From Diplosphaera chodatii (taxonomy: Eukaryota; Chlorophyta; Trebouxiophyceae; Prasiolales; Stichococcaceae), in assembly GCA_032358165.1 (NCBI GenBank), contig JAALGY010000053.1:1-64000 (forward strand): a stretch of DNA of 64,000 nt. Direction: 5' to 3'. Position numbers and translations under genes: made by a program. Shown in pieces: positions 23,241-40,296 of the stretch. Positions within the stretch are counted from its first letter, which is position 1. Each line of letters begins with the position of its first letter. Below the pieces are notes generated by a model, which was not told the DNA's origin, searched no databases, and saw only the letters and a program-made list of their open reading frames with translations.

Positions 23241-26200
23241 ATGCGTCGCCTGTTGACGGGTGTCCCGCCGGCGCTGCGACAGCGGTGCCTGCAGCAGGTC
23301 CTGGCGGCCGGCGCGCATCCGGCAAATGCAGCGGGGGGCGCAGCCACGCTACAGCGGACCACAGTAATGCCGAACCTCAGCACCGTTCGGTGCTTCAGCG
23401 ATGCTGATGCACTGGTGAGACCCACGTGTTGTGAGGCAAGGCTATGCCGCCTGAAGTCCTGCGCATGCTGTGTTGGCGGCACGCAACTGGATGCCCATAT
23501 TTCTGTTGTAACATGCGACTTACTCTGCTCACGTACAGGAGGCTCCCAGCATGTCAGCGGCACATCCGACAGCAGCAGGTGGCGGCCCCCAGCCGAAGCC
23601 CTACCAGCCAGCAGCCGTCGATGCAGCGGCGGAGCCTCGAGAGGCTGCAGCCAGTGCGCCTGAACATGCCAGCAGCGGTGACGGCGCCGCCAGCGAAGCC
23701 CAGGCTGGCACCGGTGGCGATGCAGCGCCGTCTCAGCCAGCTGCTCGCAAGTTCACGAGCGACCAGCTGCAGGAGATGAGCCAGGCGGCGCACGGGGTGC
23801 AGCAGCAGATGAGCGAGCTGCTGACGCAGCGGAAGCCAGGTGCAACGTGTGCGCTCGTCATGTCAGCCGTGGCATGCCCGTGGGTTCATATGACTGGCGC
23901 TATGCAGTCATCGTATGCTGGTGCTTGTGCAGCAGTCAGGCTACGCTCACAGAGTAGGACACACCATGAAATACCTGCCGCCGCCTGCAGAGGAGGCGCT
24001 GCAGCTGTTCGAGGAGCACGAGGCCAAGTGCCTCGCGATCGCGGCGGAGGCGCGGCCGGCGGCGCACTCTGACGAGCTGCGCGCGACTCGGCCCAAGTAC
24101 GCGGCCTTCAAGATGGCCATGATGGCGCTCAAGGCGGCGAGGTGGGTCCAGCTCAGGCTGTGGTGCACAGCCTGTACCTCAGGGTGCTGCTTGGAGAACA
24201 TGCGACTGAGCAGTGGGACGCAGGCCATCCCAGAAGGGTGTCGCCAGCTGTACACTCAGCTGTGCGCCGACACTTCCACTGCAGGGTGGAGCGCCCCATG
24301 GCCCGCGTCGCCCAGCACATCCGCAACATGTGGGCGTTCGGGCACGTGCCCAAGTCCGAGGTGTACGAGCCGGCGCTGGCGGCGGCCATGCCGCTGGACC
24401 GGCGGCAGCCCACGGTGGCATCCGAGGCGCTCGCCGCCGGCCGGCTCATGGCCGACATGCTGGTGCGCGCGGCTGCTTGTCATGCTGCAGCAGCCAGGCT
24501 CGCTGTTGCTGGGTGGCACCCGCCACACTCTGCGCATCTGCGTGCTGCTCCCGGGGTCTTGGCATCTCCTCACTGTCTTCATGGTGCCGCAGGACCGTGG
24601 CGTGCGGCCCAACGGGCAGTGCTTCTTCCTGGCGATCATGGCCAACACACAGGCAAAGGAGCTCACCATGGCCTGCTGGTGCGCGCCGAGATATACACAG
24701 CGTTCAGCTGGTGTCATGCGACTGCAAGCAACCTCGCAGTGGCTGCTCTCGACCAGCTCATGACCAGCTCATCTGGCTCATGACCAGCTCATGACCAGCT
24801 CATCTGGAGGCCCAACGGGGAAGTCACGCTGCAGATTTGACGTGATTCCTGCGGCTTGAGCCTGTGGACAGCTGAGCACCATGTCCTGTGCAGGCTGGTG
24901 AAGCAGCTGGGCGAGGGCCGGGCGGACCTCAGCAACAGCGAGCCCGGCGGCCTGCGCAGCTGCTTGACCGGGTGGGAACCTCGCACCTGCATCCCGAGGA
25001 CGGCTGTGTCTCTCCGTGCACCATCCCAGCCGCTTTTATCACCAGTCTGATGCAGCGCGGACCAGCCTCACAAGCACGCGCTGCGACTGGCCGAGCTGTG
25101 TACACAGTGTTGCTCCGCGCCTCGCAGCGTGCTGCTGGCGTGCGCGAGGGCGGGCCGCATGGACGATGCGGCGCACGCGCTGGTTGTGGCCGACAAGCTG
25201 GGGCTGCGCATCAACGCCGGCGCGCTGCAGGTGTTCCCTGACCCTCGAGTGGTGTGCAGCACATGCTCAGGATGGGATGCACGACTGTCGGCGAGGCTTG
25301 CCACACAGCAACGTCGTTCCTGCAGGTCTGCATGCCAAGCTGCCGTCTGCCGCTGTGCCAAGTAGGCAAGTAGGCAGGTCTGCCTTGGGCCAAGCCCCTG
25401 GGGTCCTGCGCCCTGCAGGCGATCTTCCCCTTCGTGGCGGAGGCGCTGCGCTGCGACATCCTGCGCGTCGCCCTGGACGGCATCTCGCAGCAAGTGGTCA
25501 CGCTGGTGGGCACGCAGCTCCCGTGTGCTGACTACCTGCTCGTTCGTGGTTGCACCTGCGCTCCCGTGCCGCATTCTGCAACCCAGCCCGTGCCCACTGC
25601 CCGGTCAGTGACCTCGAGTTGGTGCCCGCTGGTTGCGCGGTTGGTGGTTGCGCGTGCACAGTGTCGTGGTACCTGGCTTGCAGGCGCGGCAGACGATGCC
25701 CATCAAGATGGACGAGGGCACGCTGCTGGCGGTGCTCAACGCGGCGGCGCACGAGGGCGACCCAGCGCTCGCCCGCATGGCCTGGAACCTGCTGGTGCGT
25801 GCCTTGGCAGCTGTGTTTTTGATTCCAAACTGCGCTTCACACAGCATCGCCCCTCTGCACCTGTTGTCAAATGCTGCTGTGTGGCTCGCCACATCAGGTC
25901 TTCGTTATGTCCGATGCACTGGCGTCGCTGCACTGCAGGAGCGGTCGCTCGCGCAGCCAACCCAGCGGCCGCTGACAGCGATGCCGGCGGCCGGCGCCGC
26001 TGATGCCGGCTCTGCCGCAGCGCTGCCGGATGGGGAAGCCGACCACAGCACCGCAGCATCGGCAGCGAACCCGGGCACCAGCACAGCCTACCCAGGGTCC
26101 GCCGCAGACCAGCAGCAGCAGCGGGAGCAGCAGCAGCCAGCGCCGGCGGCCGGCGACGGCGTCAGCGGCGCCGTCCAACGGCAGCTGCGCCTGGAGCCGG

Positions 26201-28764
26201 ACCTAAAGCTGCACACGCCGTGCGTCGCGGCCTTTCAGTCCATGATCCACGCCCTGGCAGCTGGCGGCGATCTCAGGTGGGGTGTGTTGCACCGCCAATG
26301 CAGTGTTAGTCTGGCTGCGCCCATGACCTCACTGCAGTATTGTGCAGGTAAGTGCAGATGCAGATGCTGACAGTGGCACATGCTTGTGATGACTGCCGCT
26401 GCCCAGCAGACCATGCCCTCCTCTGCCAGGGGCGCGTACACATTCGTCCGGCAGCTGGCGAGGCAGCACGCGGATGTGCCCAGCGCCGCCGCCTGGTACT
26501 CGCTGCCCTCGCTGGTGGATCAGATCGCGCTGTCGGTGGCGAAGATCGACGAGGCCTACTTTGTGCTCGAGAACATGCACAGCCAGGCGAGCACGGGCGA
26601 CACTGTTGACCCGCTGTCAGTCGCCGGAGATGTGGCTGATGGCTCGATGCTGCGGCGATGGAAGCCATGACCACATTCACCTATTCATTCCTAGAATCTG
26701 GCCCCGCTGAAGTGGCTGTGTTTGCGCCTTGCAGGGTGAGGAGGTGACGACTGGGATGGTGAACATCATCATCGCGGCGTGCTGCCAGGTCGGCGACCTC
26801 GCGCGGGCGTTTGAGACATACGAGGTGTGCAACCGATGGCTGCCCACACCTTGTCGTTCACTGTTCTCTCTGCTGCTCTGACATGTGACCATGCTCGTAC
26901 AAAAGGACGCAAGCGTGTTGCATACTTTCCACAATGAGACGCGTCAGCTGCTGTGCCTCAGGCGATGCCTGCGCTGGGACTGGCCGCCGACGTGGACACC
27001 TACAACGCGCTGATCTGGGGCTGCTCCCGCTACGGCCAGAATGCCAGCGTGCCCAAGGTGGGCGCCCGACTGCCAGCAGCCCAGCGTGCTGCAGAAGTGC
27101 CAAGCCACCTCAGGGCCTGAGCTTGGCTCCGCACCTGCTCTATTGTAGTGGCACAGGAGGTGGTGCCTGCACCTTTCTGCCACTGCCACCTGGCAACAGG
27201 ATCTGGGCTTATTTCCTTTGTTGTCTGTTTTTGGGTTTTAGGTCAATCTCACGAACTTACACTGTTCGCATGCCACTCCCACAGCTGCTTGAGGAGCTGG
27301 GGGGCGCGGGGCTCAGCCCTAACCCAAAGACGCAGGAGCTGCGGGTGGACAGCGCCATCATCGCCGCCGACATCCCGGGCATGCTGGCCGCACTGCAGGT
27401 GCCCCTCGTTCCTGCTGCCCCACCCCACACCCTGCACTCAGCCGGATGATAGCGCGAGGTGGTCTCAAGGACAGCACTGTGCAGCCTCATGTCTGCTGCC
27501 GCGTGCCGCCCGCCGTGTACATGTAGATGGGTTCAGCAGGCGTGTCGAGGCATCAGGCACCGCCAACAGCTGGGGTGAAGCGTACGATGCTCAACAGCGG
27601 CAAAGCTGCAATGCTGCCACCTGTACATTCCAAAGCGTTCTCTGCTGCTTTGCGTCATGCGCACTCCACTGCAAACCGTGGGGCCGCTGCCCATGGCCCC
27701 CACGGTGTGGGCGTGCGCGACAGCGAGTGTGCGGGGACACTACAGGGCAGGGTCGGCCCAGGGGCACGTCCCCCTCGGCTCATCGGCGCACGCCTGTCGG
27801 ACGTTCCACACATGACCATGGTCTGGTCCAGTCCACATCTCGATGATTTGTGGTCTTGGCGGTTGGCAGACATGACGGCTTTGTGCAGCTGGCGCACTAT
27901 GAAAGCCTGCCTCCGCTGCTCATGCTGCAGACCCATCTGCAGTGGCTCACAGTAGATGTTGTGGCGGCAGCAGAGGCAGGCAGGCAGGCAGGTAGTCTTC
28001 ACAGCATTGAACCAGACGCTCGCCACCCTCTGCGTTCGTCCGAACCCTGCTCATGCGCCGGCCGCAGGACCTGGTGGCGGCGGGGCAGCAGCCCGGCATC
28101 GCGCTGCTGGAGCGGTGCGTGATGCGCGCCGAGCGGTCCGCCGACGTGCCCGCGCTGCGCCTGCTCATGGGCCGCCTGGACCTGCTGAACTACAAGATCG
28201 TCGGCGCGGCCGCCAAGGTGCCCCCAACGTCGTGTGAGCGCGAGTGCCCCTAAGCAAGCCGCCCTTGTGCGCAGACGGGACCTCAGCAGCAAGACAAGAG
28301 CGAGATGGCCCTCAAGTGTGATACCCCCAGCTGAAGGGCGTTGTGCCTTGCCCGTGGCCCCGAGTGAGGACCCTCGCACAATCTTCCCTGCAGCTGCGGC
28401 GGTGGGACGAGGAGGGGGGCATGCCGGTGCTGGTGGGCACCGAGCGCTTTGTCAGCCGCCCCATGTCCGGCGGCTACCGGCACCCCGACATCATCCGGTG
28501 CGCGCGCGCCTCTCACGCCCGTCCACGTATGTTGTGACAGGAGTGCTGCGGTGGGGGTGCGCATGACGCTGTCGGCGGCTTGTCGCAGGCGTCCACTGCT
28601 GACCGTGGGTGCGCCTCGACCGCAGGGCGCCGATGCAGCGGCAGGTGCAAGGGGAGGAGCAGGGCGACAGCCTGGAGCCCGACATCGCGCACGAAGACTG
28701 GGGCGCCGCGGGGCTGCCGCCGCCGCAGCAGCGGGCAAGCGCTAGCGCAGCGGCGCACATGTAG
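23241..28764 (+). CDS. Pentatricopeptide-repeat-like protein, probably mitochondrial
   Basis: PPR proteins bind organelle RNA through helical pairs. About 17 exons give roughly 830 residues: 23241-23414, 23539-23839, 23940-24141, 24285-24462, 24593-24678, 24894-24971, 25128-25230, 25419-25493, 25684-25794, 25939-26276, 26430-26583, 26735-26824, 26962-27057, 27285-27398, 28068-28217, 28394-28497, 28626-28764. The start MRRLLTGVPPALRQRCLQQV is basic and amphipathic, as in mitochondrial presequences. PPR-like units include VLLACARAGRMDDAAHALVV and VNIIIAACCQVGDLARAFE, the latter continuing into DVDTYNALIWGCSRYG. A low-complexity Ala/Gln insert lies in exon 10. The end of exon 11 is uncertain: a GC donor at 26584 or a weaker GT up to 26630. 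The 24,679-24,893 and 27,399-28,067 introns are long and could hide small exons. It may be a mitoribosome- or RNA-maturation-associated PPR; the exact ortholog is not known to me. Confidence 0.82.
24751..24806. repeat. Short tandem repeat in a PPR-gene intron
   Basis: A unit built from two GACCAGCTCAT copies plus CTGGCTCAT occurs nearly twice in tandem. It lies inside the intron between 24,679 and 24,893. Confidence 0.8.
27973..27992. repeat. GGCA microsatellite
   Basis: Five GGCA units in a row within the 27,399-28,067 intron of the PPR-like gene. Confidence 0.8.
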
Positions 28765-29474
28765 ATGCCCTGAGGAGAAAACAAGGTGTTGCTGCAGTGC
28801 TGCTGCAGGTCGGCTGCGGCCCTGTTGTTTGCTTGGCGGTCCACTACTCAGCGAGCAGGTCTTGCGCGCCCCTTTTAGTCCTCACAGCCGAATTGGATTG
28901 CCTGATGCCTTTTGCTTGGAGGAATGCCAGACAGTGAAGGCTACGCACGTCAGCAGTGTATTCAGTAACACCATATGCCATGTCACTAGGGCCACTTGTG
29001 CCGTGACGCGGAAAGGCCAGCTCACATATCTGTCATCGGAGGATATTTCCAGTGCACCTCACCGCTCTCGCCACCTCGTCATTCGGTCACGGATGCCCAG
29101 TCTGCTCCGGAGGTCACATGCTGCCTTCAGCGAAGGCTATTCTAGGGCGCATCCGTCGTCCATACGCCTTTCAGCAGCAGACCTGAGGGTGCAGAGCTGT
29201 TTTGGCTATTCTCGGATTCCCCTAATCTCGCGGCGAGCCCAAGGGCAAGCTTTACACAGGTTGGCATACTGCTACTGCTGTTATACTCATCTCATAGTGC
29301 GGCAGCCAGTGGCTCCGGCCCGCTTGTTGGCGTCTGATCTGCGCATACACATCACAGCTGGCGGCAGAGCAGTCTTTTGCCAAGCATCGCACTCCTCAGC
29401 CAACCCAGGCCTGCTGCGTCACCCCAGGCTGCCCCTCTCAAGTGTCTGCAGCACGTCATTGCACGCAGGGCAGC
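28765..29474. other. Intergenic: PPR-gene 3' flank and multicopper oxidase promoter
   Basis: About 710 bases between two plus-strand genes. Composition drops toward AT relative to exons and no splice-consistent frame is found. Open frames here lack domain content. Confidence 0.5.
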
Positions 29475-32400
29475 ATGGCGGTTGCCGCCCAGCGAGCGCT
29501 CAGGGCACGGATGGCACACATCGCCTGGTGCCTGGCGCTAGCCTGGACCCTGGCGGCACCCACGCCGGCTGACGCCTCGAGTCGACGGCAGCTACTCGAC
29601 ACACCCAAGCGCACAGGTGGGTCTCAAGTGCTGGTGTTCAGCCGGCATCCGAGGTTTACTTCCGGAGGACTTGCAGCCTGGCATGCATCCTCGTATGGAT
29701 GGGATGGCAAGTGGAACGTGTACGTCAGCCCTGATTCTGCTTTGACAACGGCTTGGATTGCCTGCTGAGGCCGTCGTACCGTTGCCTGCGAAGTGAAGGC
29801 AAGCGCAAACAGCGGCTCACCATGCACCTGGGCCGTGCTGCTGATAATTTGGCAGCGTGATGTCCTCTGGAGCTGGCTGCAACACCACCTGCTTGCCGTT
29901 CGTATATGTGGAGCCTCAAGACACTGCGCCTCGCCGGCAGCTGCTGTCGAACTGCTTTCGAGGTGAAACTGCACGTGCTGGGTACAGGGCAGTCGGGCAG
30001 AGAACCGGTTTGAGCCATTTGTCCCACACCTGCTGCCGTGCAGAGGCCCGAGAATCCTGCTTCGAAATGGCTGCCCTGTGTCTGACAACCTCTCCTGCTG
30101 CCTCGCGTGCTAGAGAGGAGCACAGCGCTGGTACCGCGCAGCTGGCACTTGACGCAGCGCAGCTGCACCCCATTTAAGCTCATTTGCAGACGCAGTCATG
30201 GTCGTCAGGCCGATTTTAGCAACCTGCAGCTGATGCACTACAGGCAGGGGCGGCCAGCCGCTCACGCCCACCAAGCCCAGCGTCAAGCGCTACGACTGGA
30301 CGGTGCACTACACCAAGGCGGCGCCCGACTGCTTCGAGCGGAACGTGGTGTACGTCAACGGGGTGTTCCAGCCGACCATCCGCGTCCGTCGGGGCCAGAT
30401 CCTCGAGGCGAGTCGGGGTGCCTGTCTGATCACATGCTCAGCGCGTGACATGGCACCGCTGCGCATATGCAGTGTGAGCAAACCAAGCAGACTGCAATGC
30501 ACCACTGTGCACGCATGCTGCGGCTGCAGGTGCGTGTCAAGAACGACCTGCCGCCGGACTACCCGTCGCCCACCAACGGCGGCATCTCCATCCACTGGCA
30601 CGGCCTGTCGCAGCGCGGCGAGCCCTGGCAGGTGCCTTCAGCGGCTGCCACATGCAGGAGCTTATCTGCGATGGATCGTGCTAGCACATCGCAAACCTCT
30701 GCGTCCATGGCAAGCGGCATGAACGCACAGTGCTACTGACTGCAGGACGGCGTCGCATACGTGACCCAGTGCCCCATCGATCCGGGGCAGGAGTTCACGT
30801 ACCGCTTCCCCATCACCGACTCGCCCGGCACCTGTGAGCACCCTGACTGCCCCCACAGCTGGATGCCCTGCTGTCAGAGCTCAGCAGTCCTGCGTGCCAG
30901 TCATCACAACTGCACCGTCAACCCACTGAGCCTGTTGCGTCGTCTCCAGACGCTCGTCATGCCGCTGAGCACTTCATCAGTTGACCTACGCAGACTGGTG
31001 GCACGACCATGCCAGCGGCATCCATGCGGACGGGCTGTCCGGCTTCTTCATCATCGACCCCGAGGAGGGCGTGCCGGTGCGTGTGACGCTCGTCCCTGCT
31101 GCGTTCTCTTTTGGACGCATGTCACGATGCAGCGCCAAGCGGCTGCAGCACCCAACTCATCAGCAGGGCATCAGCATTGGGGGCGGGCGCCCCCGCCCCT
31201 GGTCAACCGCTCTGGTGCTGCAGACGCAAACAAGGCAGTAATTTAGGCTGCTGAGGTCGGTGTGCACCTGCCCCTGCAGCCGCTGAACGAGTATGACGAG
31301 GAGCGCACGGTCTTCATCCACGACTGGTTCCACACCCAGGGCGACGTCCTGGCCATGAGCCTCAACAGGTGGGCGACTCTCTATCGCCCCGCCAGCATAC
31401 TGGCACACGCCCGTGCTCAATTGCGTCGGCAGAGTGGACATCAGCGTCTCGGACACGGCGGCACACGCCTCTCAGTGGCACGGCAGCAGGAAGCTGGATG
31501 TCAAGACTGCCTGCTCGTGAGCGCAGGCCGCTGAGTCCTGGACAGCAGAGCAAACTCAACGGCGGCTGGAACTGGGTCAACGTGCCGCAGTCGATCCTCA
31601 TCAACCAGAAGGCCAGCTTCTACGACTGCCCTCTGAGGTACGCCACAGCATACTCCACAGCCCTGGTCTGCAGCCGCCGCCATGCGACGATGTCAGACCC
31701 TTCACACACATTCCATCACCGCACACCCTGTGCCAGCTGCCCCACGCCTGTTCCACTAGCTGGTGGCCATCGCTTGCTGCGCAGCCCGCCAGCAGCGACG
31801 CCAGCCAACGTCCTGTGTTCGGTGGACCGGTACACCGTCCCCTGGGGCATCATCGGCCAGCCGATGGCGTCTGCGGCCAACCCAGGTGACTTCGGCTGTG
31901 CAGGAGACAATTCGGTCCAGCAGGATATGATCTGAGACATGCTGTACGACATGCCCCGGATCTGTACGATGTGCGGTGGGGTGTACTATGCCATGTGCAG
32001 TACCAAGCTCCATGGCGTGGCGGCCTGGCCCGTGCGTCACTTCGCAGCAGCACACTGATGAATGATGTTGTGGTGCGCAGGCTGCTCACATGCGTCGATC
32101 ACAGTGGAGCAGGGCAAGACATACCTCATCCGTGTCGTCAATGCCGGCACCCTCGACATGGAGTCCCTGTGCTTCTCGGTACGAACTGTCCACCCCACTG
32201 ATCAGCGCCCCTCACCCCTGCACACCCTGCTCGCCGCAGCAGCGTGTAGCTGCGACGCAGCTTAGCCATAGCACCGGCTGCCCCCAGCTTGCTTGGCCTG
32301 TGTCGCGTGCCTGTGCAAAGCAAGCAGCCGCCGGGTGCTGCGGCGCCAGCACACCACACCCCTTACAACGTGCGACATGCGCTATGCAGGGCCACAAGCT

Positions 32401-35400
32401 GACGATTGTGGCTGCGGACGACACGCCCGTGGAGCCGCTGGAGGTCGACTGCGTTGACGTCAACCTGGGCCAGAGGTGCACCCTGTAGTGCTGCCACCAG
32501 CATGTGATCATCAGCGATGATGTCTGAGCAGGTGCTGTGCTGCTCAGCAATGTGCCAGCACATGTGTCGTGTGTGGCCCCCGCATCGTATTGCCGTCTGC
32601 AACCACAGGTACGACCTGCTGCTCAAGGCCGACAAACCGGTGGACCTGTACTGGATGCGCTCGGCATCGCAGGTGGGGGCTTGAGGCTGACAGCTGCACT
32701 GGCAGTGCGACACCCTGCACAAGCCTGCAGCGCAGCTCAATGATGTGTTCTCACTGCAGGTGGTCCAGTTCACCATGTCTGTCATGCGCATTGAGCTGAC
32801 TTAGCAGTGCAATCACGCCAGCTTCACCATTATCATTGGTCCCATTTGTTTTTGACAGTGAAATGTGTTTGCATGCTGCAGTACCGCGTCGGCAGCCCGG
32901 ACGGCTACGGCGTGCTGCAGTATGTGGGCGCCCCCAACAACACGCTGCCCGGGGGCACGCCGCCGCAGCCGGGCTCCACAGCGCCCTTCACCATCAACAC
33001 CATCAACAACGTGAGGGCACTGTCAGTCAGCTGTGGTTGCAGGGCTCCGCACACCTGTTCTGATTGCGGGCCGCTGCGCGCTGCCTCCGCTGACTATTCT
33101 GCTCAGGTTGCGCACCTTCTGTGGCATGTTGCGTCAGTAGGCTTGGCCTCACAGCATCGAACGCAGCCGAAAAGCAGCAGGCGCGACGCCCCATGGTGTG
33201 TGCGCCGCAGATCAGGACGCGCGCGGCGCTGCTGAACGAGACCACCGCCAAAAGCATCAGCTACCTGTGGCCCGGCAACCAGACGACGCTGCGGGTGCCC
33301 GCCCCCACGCGCGCCTTCAAGATCGACATCTCCCAGCCGCTGCTGAACGCGGTGAGCGCGCTTGGCGCTGTCTTGCCGCACTGCTGCTGCACGGTGTGAT
33401 GTCCTCTTCCACTGCACCCCTGATGGGCGCATGATGCGAGGTGCCACAACTGTGTTGAGGCTGGACCTTTGTTCTGAGCAATCCAGACTGGGCAGCTGCG
33501 GTGGGGCCTGAACAACATCGCACACGCCGACACGCCCACTTGCTCAGCTCTCCTGGAGGTATTGGTAGCTGCAAGCCCTGTTCTTAGTCCCACTGCATCC
33601 ACGGGCTGCCAGCACGCGGCTGACATGTATCAGGGAAATTCTTGCAGCCTGCCTCTTTGTGACGGTAACCAGTGGCATGACAGCAAGGTGCCGCACGAAG
33701 TCATGGTTTCGAGTCCTCACCCAAGGCGTCCTGTCGCGCAGGATGTGTATGATGACGAGAACTTCATCCAGCAGAACCTGGCCAATGCCAACGGCATCGG
33801 CAACGGTGCTCTGGGACGGCAGAACTCAAACCTGAAGACCGGAGGTGCATACATGCACCGCGCCTTGTGCGGAGAGCATCAAGTGCAGAGGCGACTCGGC
33901 AAGGGACACAACGCAACTGCCGTTTCCAGGCTGTCACAAGCTGTTTGTGTCACCCTGGCTGCAGGTCAGAATGTTTACCTGGACAGCACCTTCCCGTTGA
34001 CCCCGATGGCAGGACGCCACCTGGTGGAGGTCAAACTCGGTATGCGTCACTTTCTGAACCTTATGGGAGGTTCAGTTCGCAGCACGGCACGCAGGTCCTG
34101 GGCGTGTGTGCCATGCACAGCTTCAGGGCATCCCACTGCGACTTATTGGCGCTGCATCCATCAGATGATAACCTGCTGCAACATGCGCAGGTGAGGTAAT
34201 CGATGTGGTGATCCAGAACAACCAGGCCTCGGACTTCAACGGCGGCGGCGACCTCCCGTGAGCATATGTTTGCACCGTGCATCTGCTTCCTGCTTTCTAT
34301 ATAGCAGCTCAGCGGACACAACTGAGGAGTTTTGCAGGAAGCATTGCATGCCTCACCCCTTTAGTCCTTACCTCGCTGACCATTGTTACCGTCCCACGCA
34401 GGCCCCGCAATGCATCTGAGCAGCACCCCTTCCATCTGCACGGTCAGGTGAGCTCCTCATCAGCCGCGCACAAATTTCTGCCCGGTCCACCACAGACGCA
34501 TTCTGCCATCATCACGGCGGCGATGCACGCGCCCAGACCTGACGCCTGACCCACACAGTCTGCAGCGCATGCTGATGACTGTCGGATCCGCCCCATCACA
34601 GAACTTCTGGCTGCTCGGCACCGGCGAAGGGAAGTTCGACGCGACCGACAAGAGCCAGCTCAACACCGTCAACCCTGTGTCCCGGGACACAGCCACCGTG
34701 CCGCCCTACGGCTGGGTCGCCTTCCGGTTCCTGGTGCGTCCTGCCTGTCGGATCCGAGCCGAGACTGTGTCAAACTGTTCAAGTCTGCTGCCGTCATACA
34801 TGTGAACTTCTGTGCTGTCTGTGGACGTCCACAGCGTCGTGCCTCTCACAGTCAGCGTACCGCATCCTTGACAGCTGCGATGGTGCCCTGGGCGTGCACC
34901 TCGTGGTTGCGCAGCTGTTGGTCCCGCGTGCCTGAGTAGTGCCGCGGACAGAGCTCAGCTGACCCCGCTGCACTGCACATGCAGGCCGACAACCCGGGGC
35001 TATGGCTGCTGCACTGCCACGTCTTCTGGTGCGCAGCGTGCTTGTCATATCGTGAGCTTGTGCTTGAATGCTTCCAGATGTCGTTGCACTCATGCATGCG
35101 CTGTTCGTGAGATGTGGTCGCTTTGCAATGGGCAGGCACCAGTTCATGGGGCAGACCATCGCATTTGCTGTCGACATAGATAAGGTGCGCTGTGACTGCA
35201 AAAGCAATGCGCTGCCGGACAGTAGTGTGCTCATTCGGTATCCAATGTGCTCAATGGCACAACAGCTGCCAGGCTGCTGATGATCTCCTATGACGGCTCT
35301 GGATACTACCACCTGCAGGTCAGACCCCCGCCGCGCAACCTGCCAAAATGCCAGCGCACCTGCCCAGCCCAGGTGAACAGCAGACACCAGTCACTTGTCA

Positions 35401-35600
35401 CCGCCCTGATGCGTTCCTCGCACAGATTTCTATGGCTGCTCACCCATTGCTGTGTCTGATGGATCAGCTGTTATGAGGCACACTGCACATGAGCTTCCGC
35501 TATCACTGCCCTGCAGTTTGCGCCTTGGAGACCAGACTATGTGCAGAAGCAGTTTGGCAGGACGACATACGAGATCCCCTACAATCAGATTGGCGCCTAA
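29475..35600 (+). CDS. Multicopper oxidase (laccase / ascorbate-oxidase-like), secreted
   Basis: Oxidises a substrate at a type-1 copper and reduces O2 to water at a trinuclear cluster. Twenty-three exons give 691 residues: 29475-29616, 30244-30407, 30530-30631, 30746-30833, 30994-31076, 31280-31368, 31551-31637, 31785-31885, 32105-32178, 32390-32475, 32609-32672, 32882-33010, 33211-33351, 33487-33558, 33742-33844, 33965-34039, 34191-34257, 34402-34447, 34602-34733, 34985-35028, 35136-35184, 35319-35372, 35517-35600. A signal peptide (WCLALAWTLAAPTPADA) is followed by all four copper motifs: SIHWHG (122-127), WWHDHA (167-172), HPFHLHG (564-570) and HCHVFWH (625-631). The axial position, Cys626+10, is Gln636. 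Fet3p Glu185 aligns with Ala here, which weakens a ferroxidase call. The second intron (30,408) uses a GC donor; the acceptor at 31550 is weak. A downstream ATG at 29508 could also serve as start. Confidence 0.93.
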
Positions 35601-36498
35601 GCAACACCTAACACTCATATCAGGCGACCATGGATCGTGATCAGCAGCCTGTCCCGGAAGTAGACATGCCCAGGAATAAGCGAAGTACAGTACTCAGGTG
35701 TTGCAACAGCGTGCACTGCATCAACACCAATGCGTGCGACACATCGGGGTTTAATGCATCAAGCGCCAGTTGCCTGCTCCAGTTCAGCAGGCATGAGTCA
35801 TTCACACTACTGCCGTCGTTTCTTATGACCAGGGTCTGCAGTTGATCGACATATTGATCTCAGCTGCTGCATGTTGGTGGTACGATATACTGCATGTGTG
35901 CAGTCTGATCTGCAAGTCTGCAGGCGGCCTGCAGCCTCAAATGAGCTTGCTGCTGTGAGGTGCAGACCATGTTTGTGAGTTTGAACGCCGCTCTAACCTG
36001 AAACTTGCATGACGACTGACTGCAAGCTTGCAAGCTTGCAACCTTAAGCCTCGCCGACAGGGGCAATACCGTATCCAGCTCATGGTGTCCGCTGCATTAC
36101 ATCCCAAACCAAGTGCAAGCACATGAAGTGGCCGGACAGCCCAGCATGATCATGCCATCAACCTACCACACTGCGTCACAGAAGCTGCCAGAGATCTGCC
36201 ACCGCCCCAATGTCCCAATTTCCTGTTGACTGTATACTGCTCACTGTCGCACCCTCCCGCCTGCCAGATCCCAATTCGATGACCACTCAGAGCCGGTGCC
36301 TCCCTTGCACACCTCGGCCAATGCCATCTGCGCTGCTGCTGTTCGTCCCCAAGCGCCTCAGTCGAAGCCCCTGTGAATGTGTGCCCTGCACACAGCAAAC
36401 CAGGCGCAGGGTCGGGCCTGACTATCTCAAGGTGTGCAATCCCCCAGCAGCTGCGACAAGCGGCCACTACAATTACATCAGGCCGCAGGCCGCATGCA
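35601..36498. other. Intergenic between convergent oxidase and GDH genes
   Basis: About 900 bases with no supported gene. A TTACA at about 36093 could serve GDH as TGTAA. Short direct repeats of GCAAGCTT occur near 36022. ORFs here look like shadows of non-coding sequence. Confidence 0.5.

Positions 36499-40296
<3,798 letters not shown>

Noticed and set aside
29475..35600. Calling the multicopper oxidase a Fet3-type ferroxidase
   Set aside because: The residue equivalent to yeast Fet3 Glu185 is Ala and there is no adjacent permease, so only a general oxidase call is supported.
36012..36045. Short CAAGCTTG repeats as a regulatory or mobile element
   Set aside because: Only two or three imperfect copies and no flanking structure.
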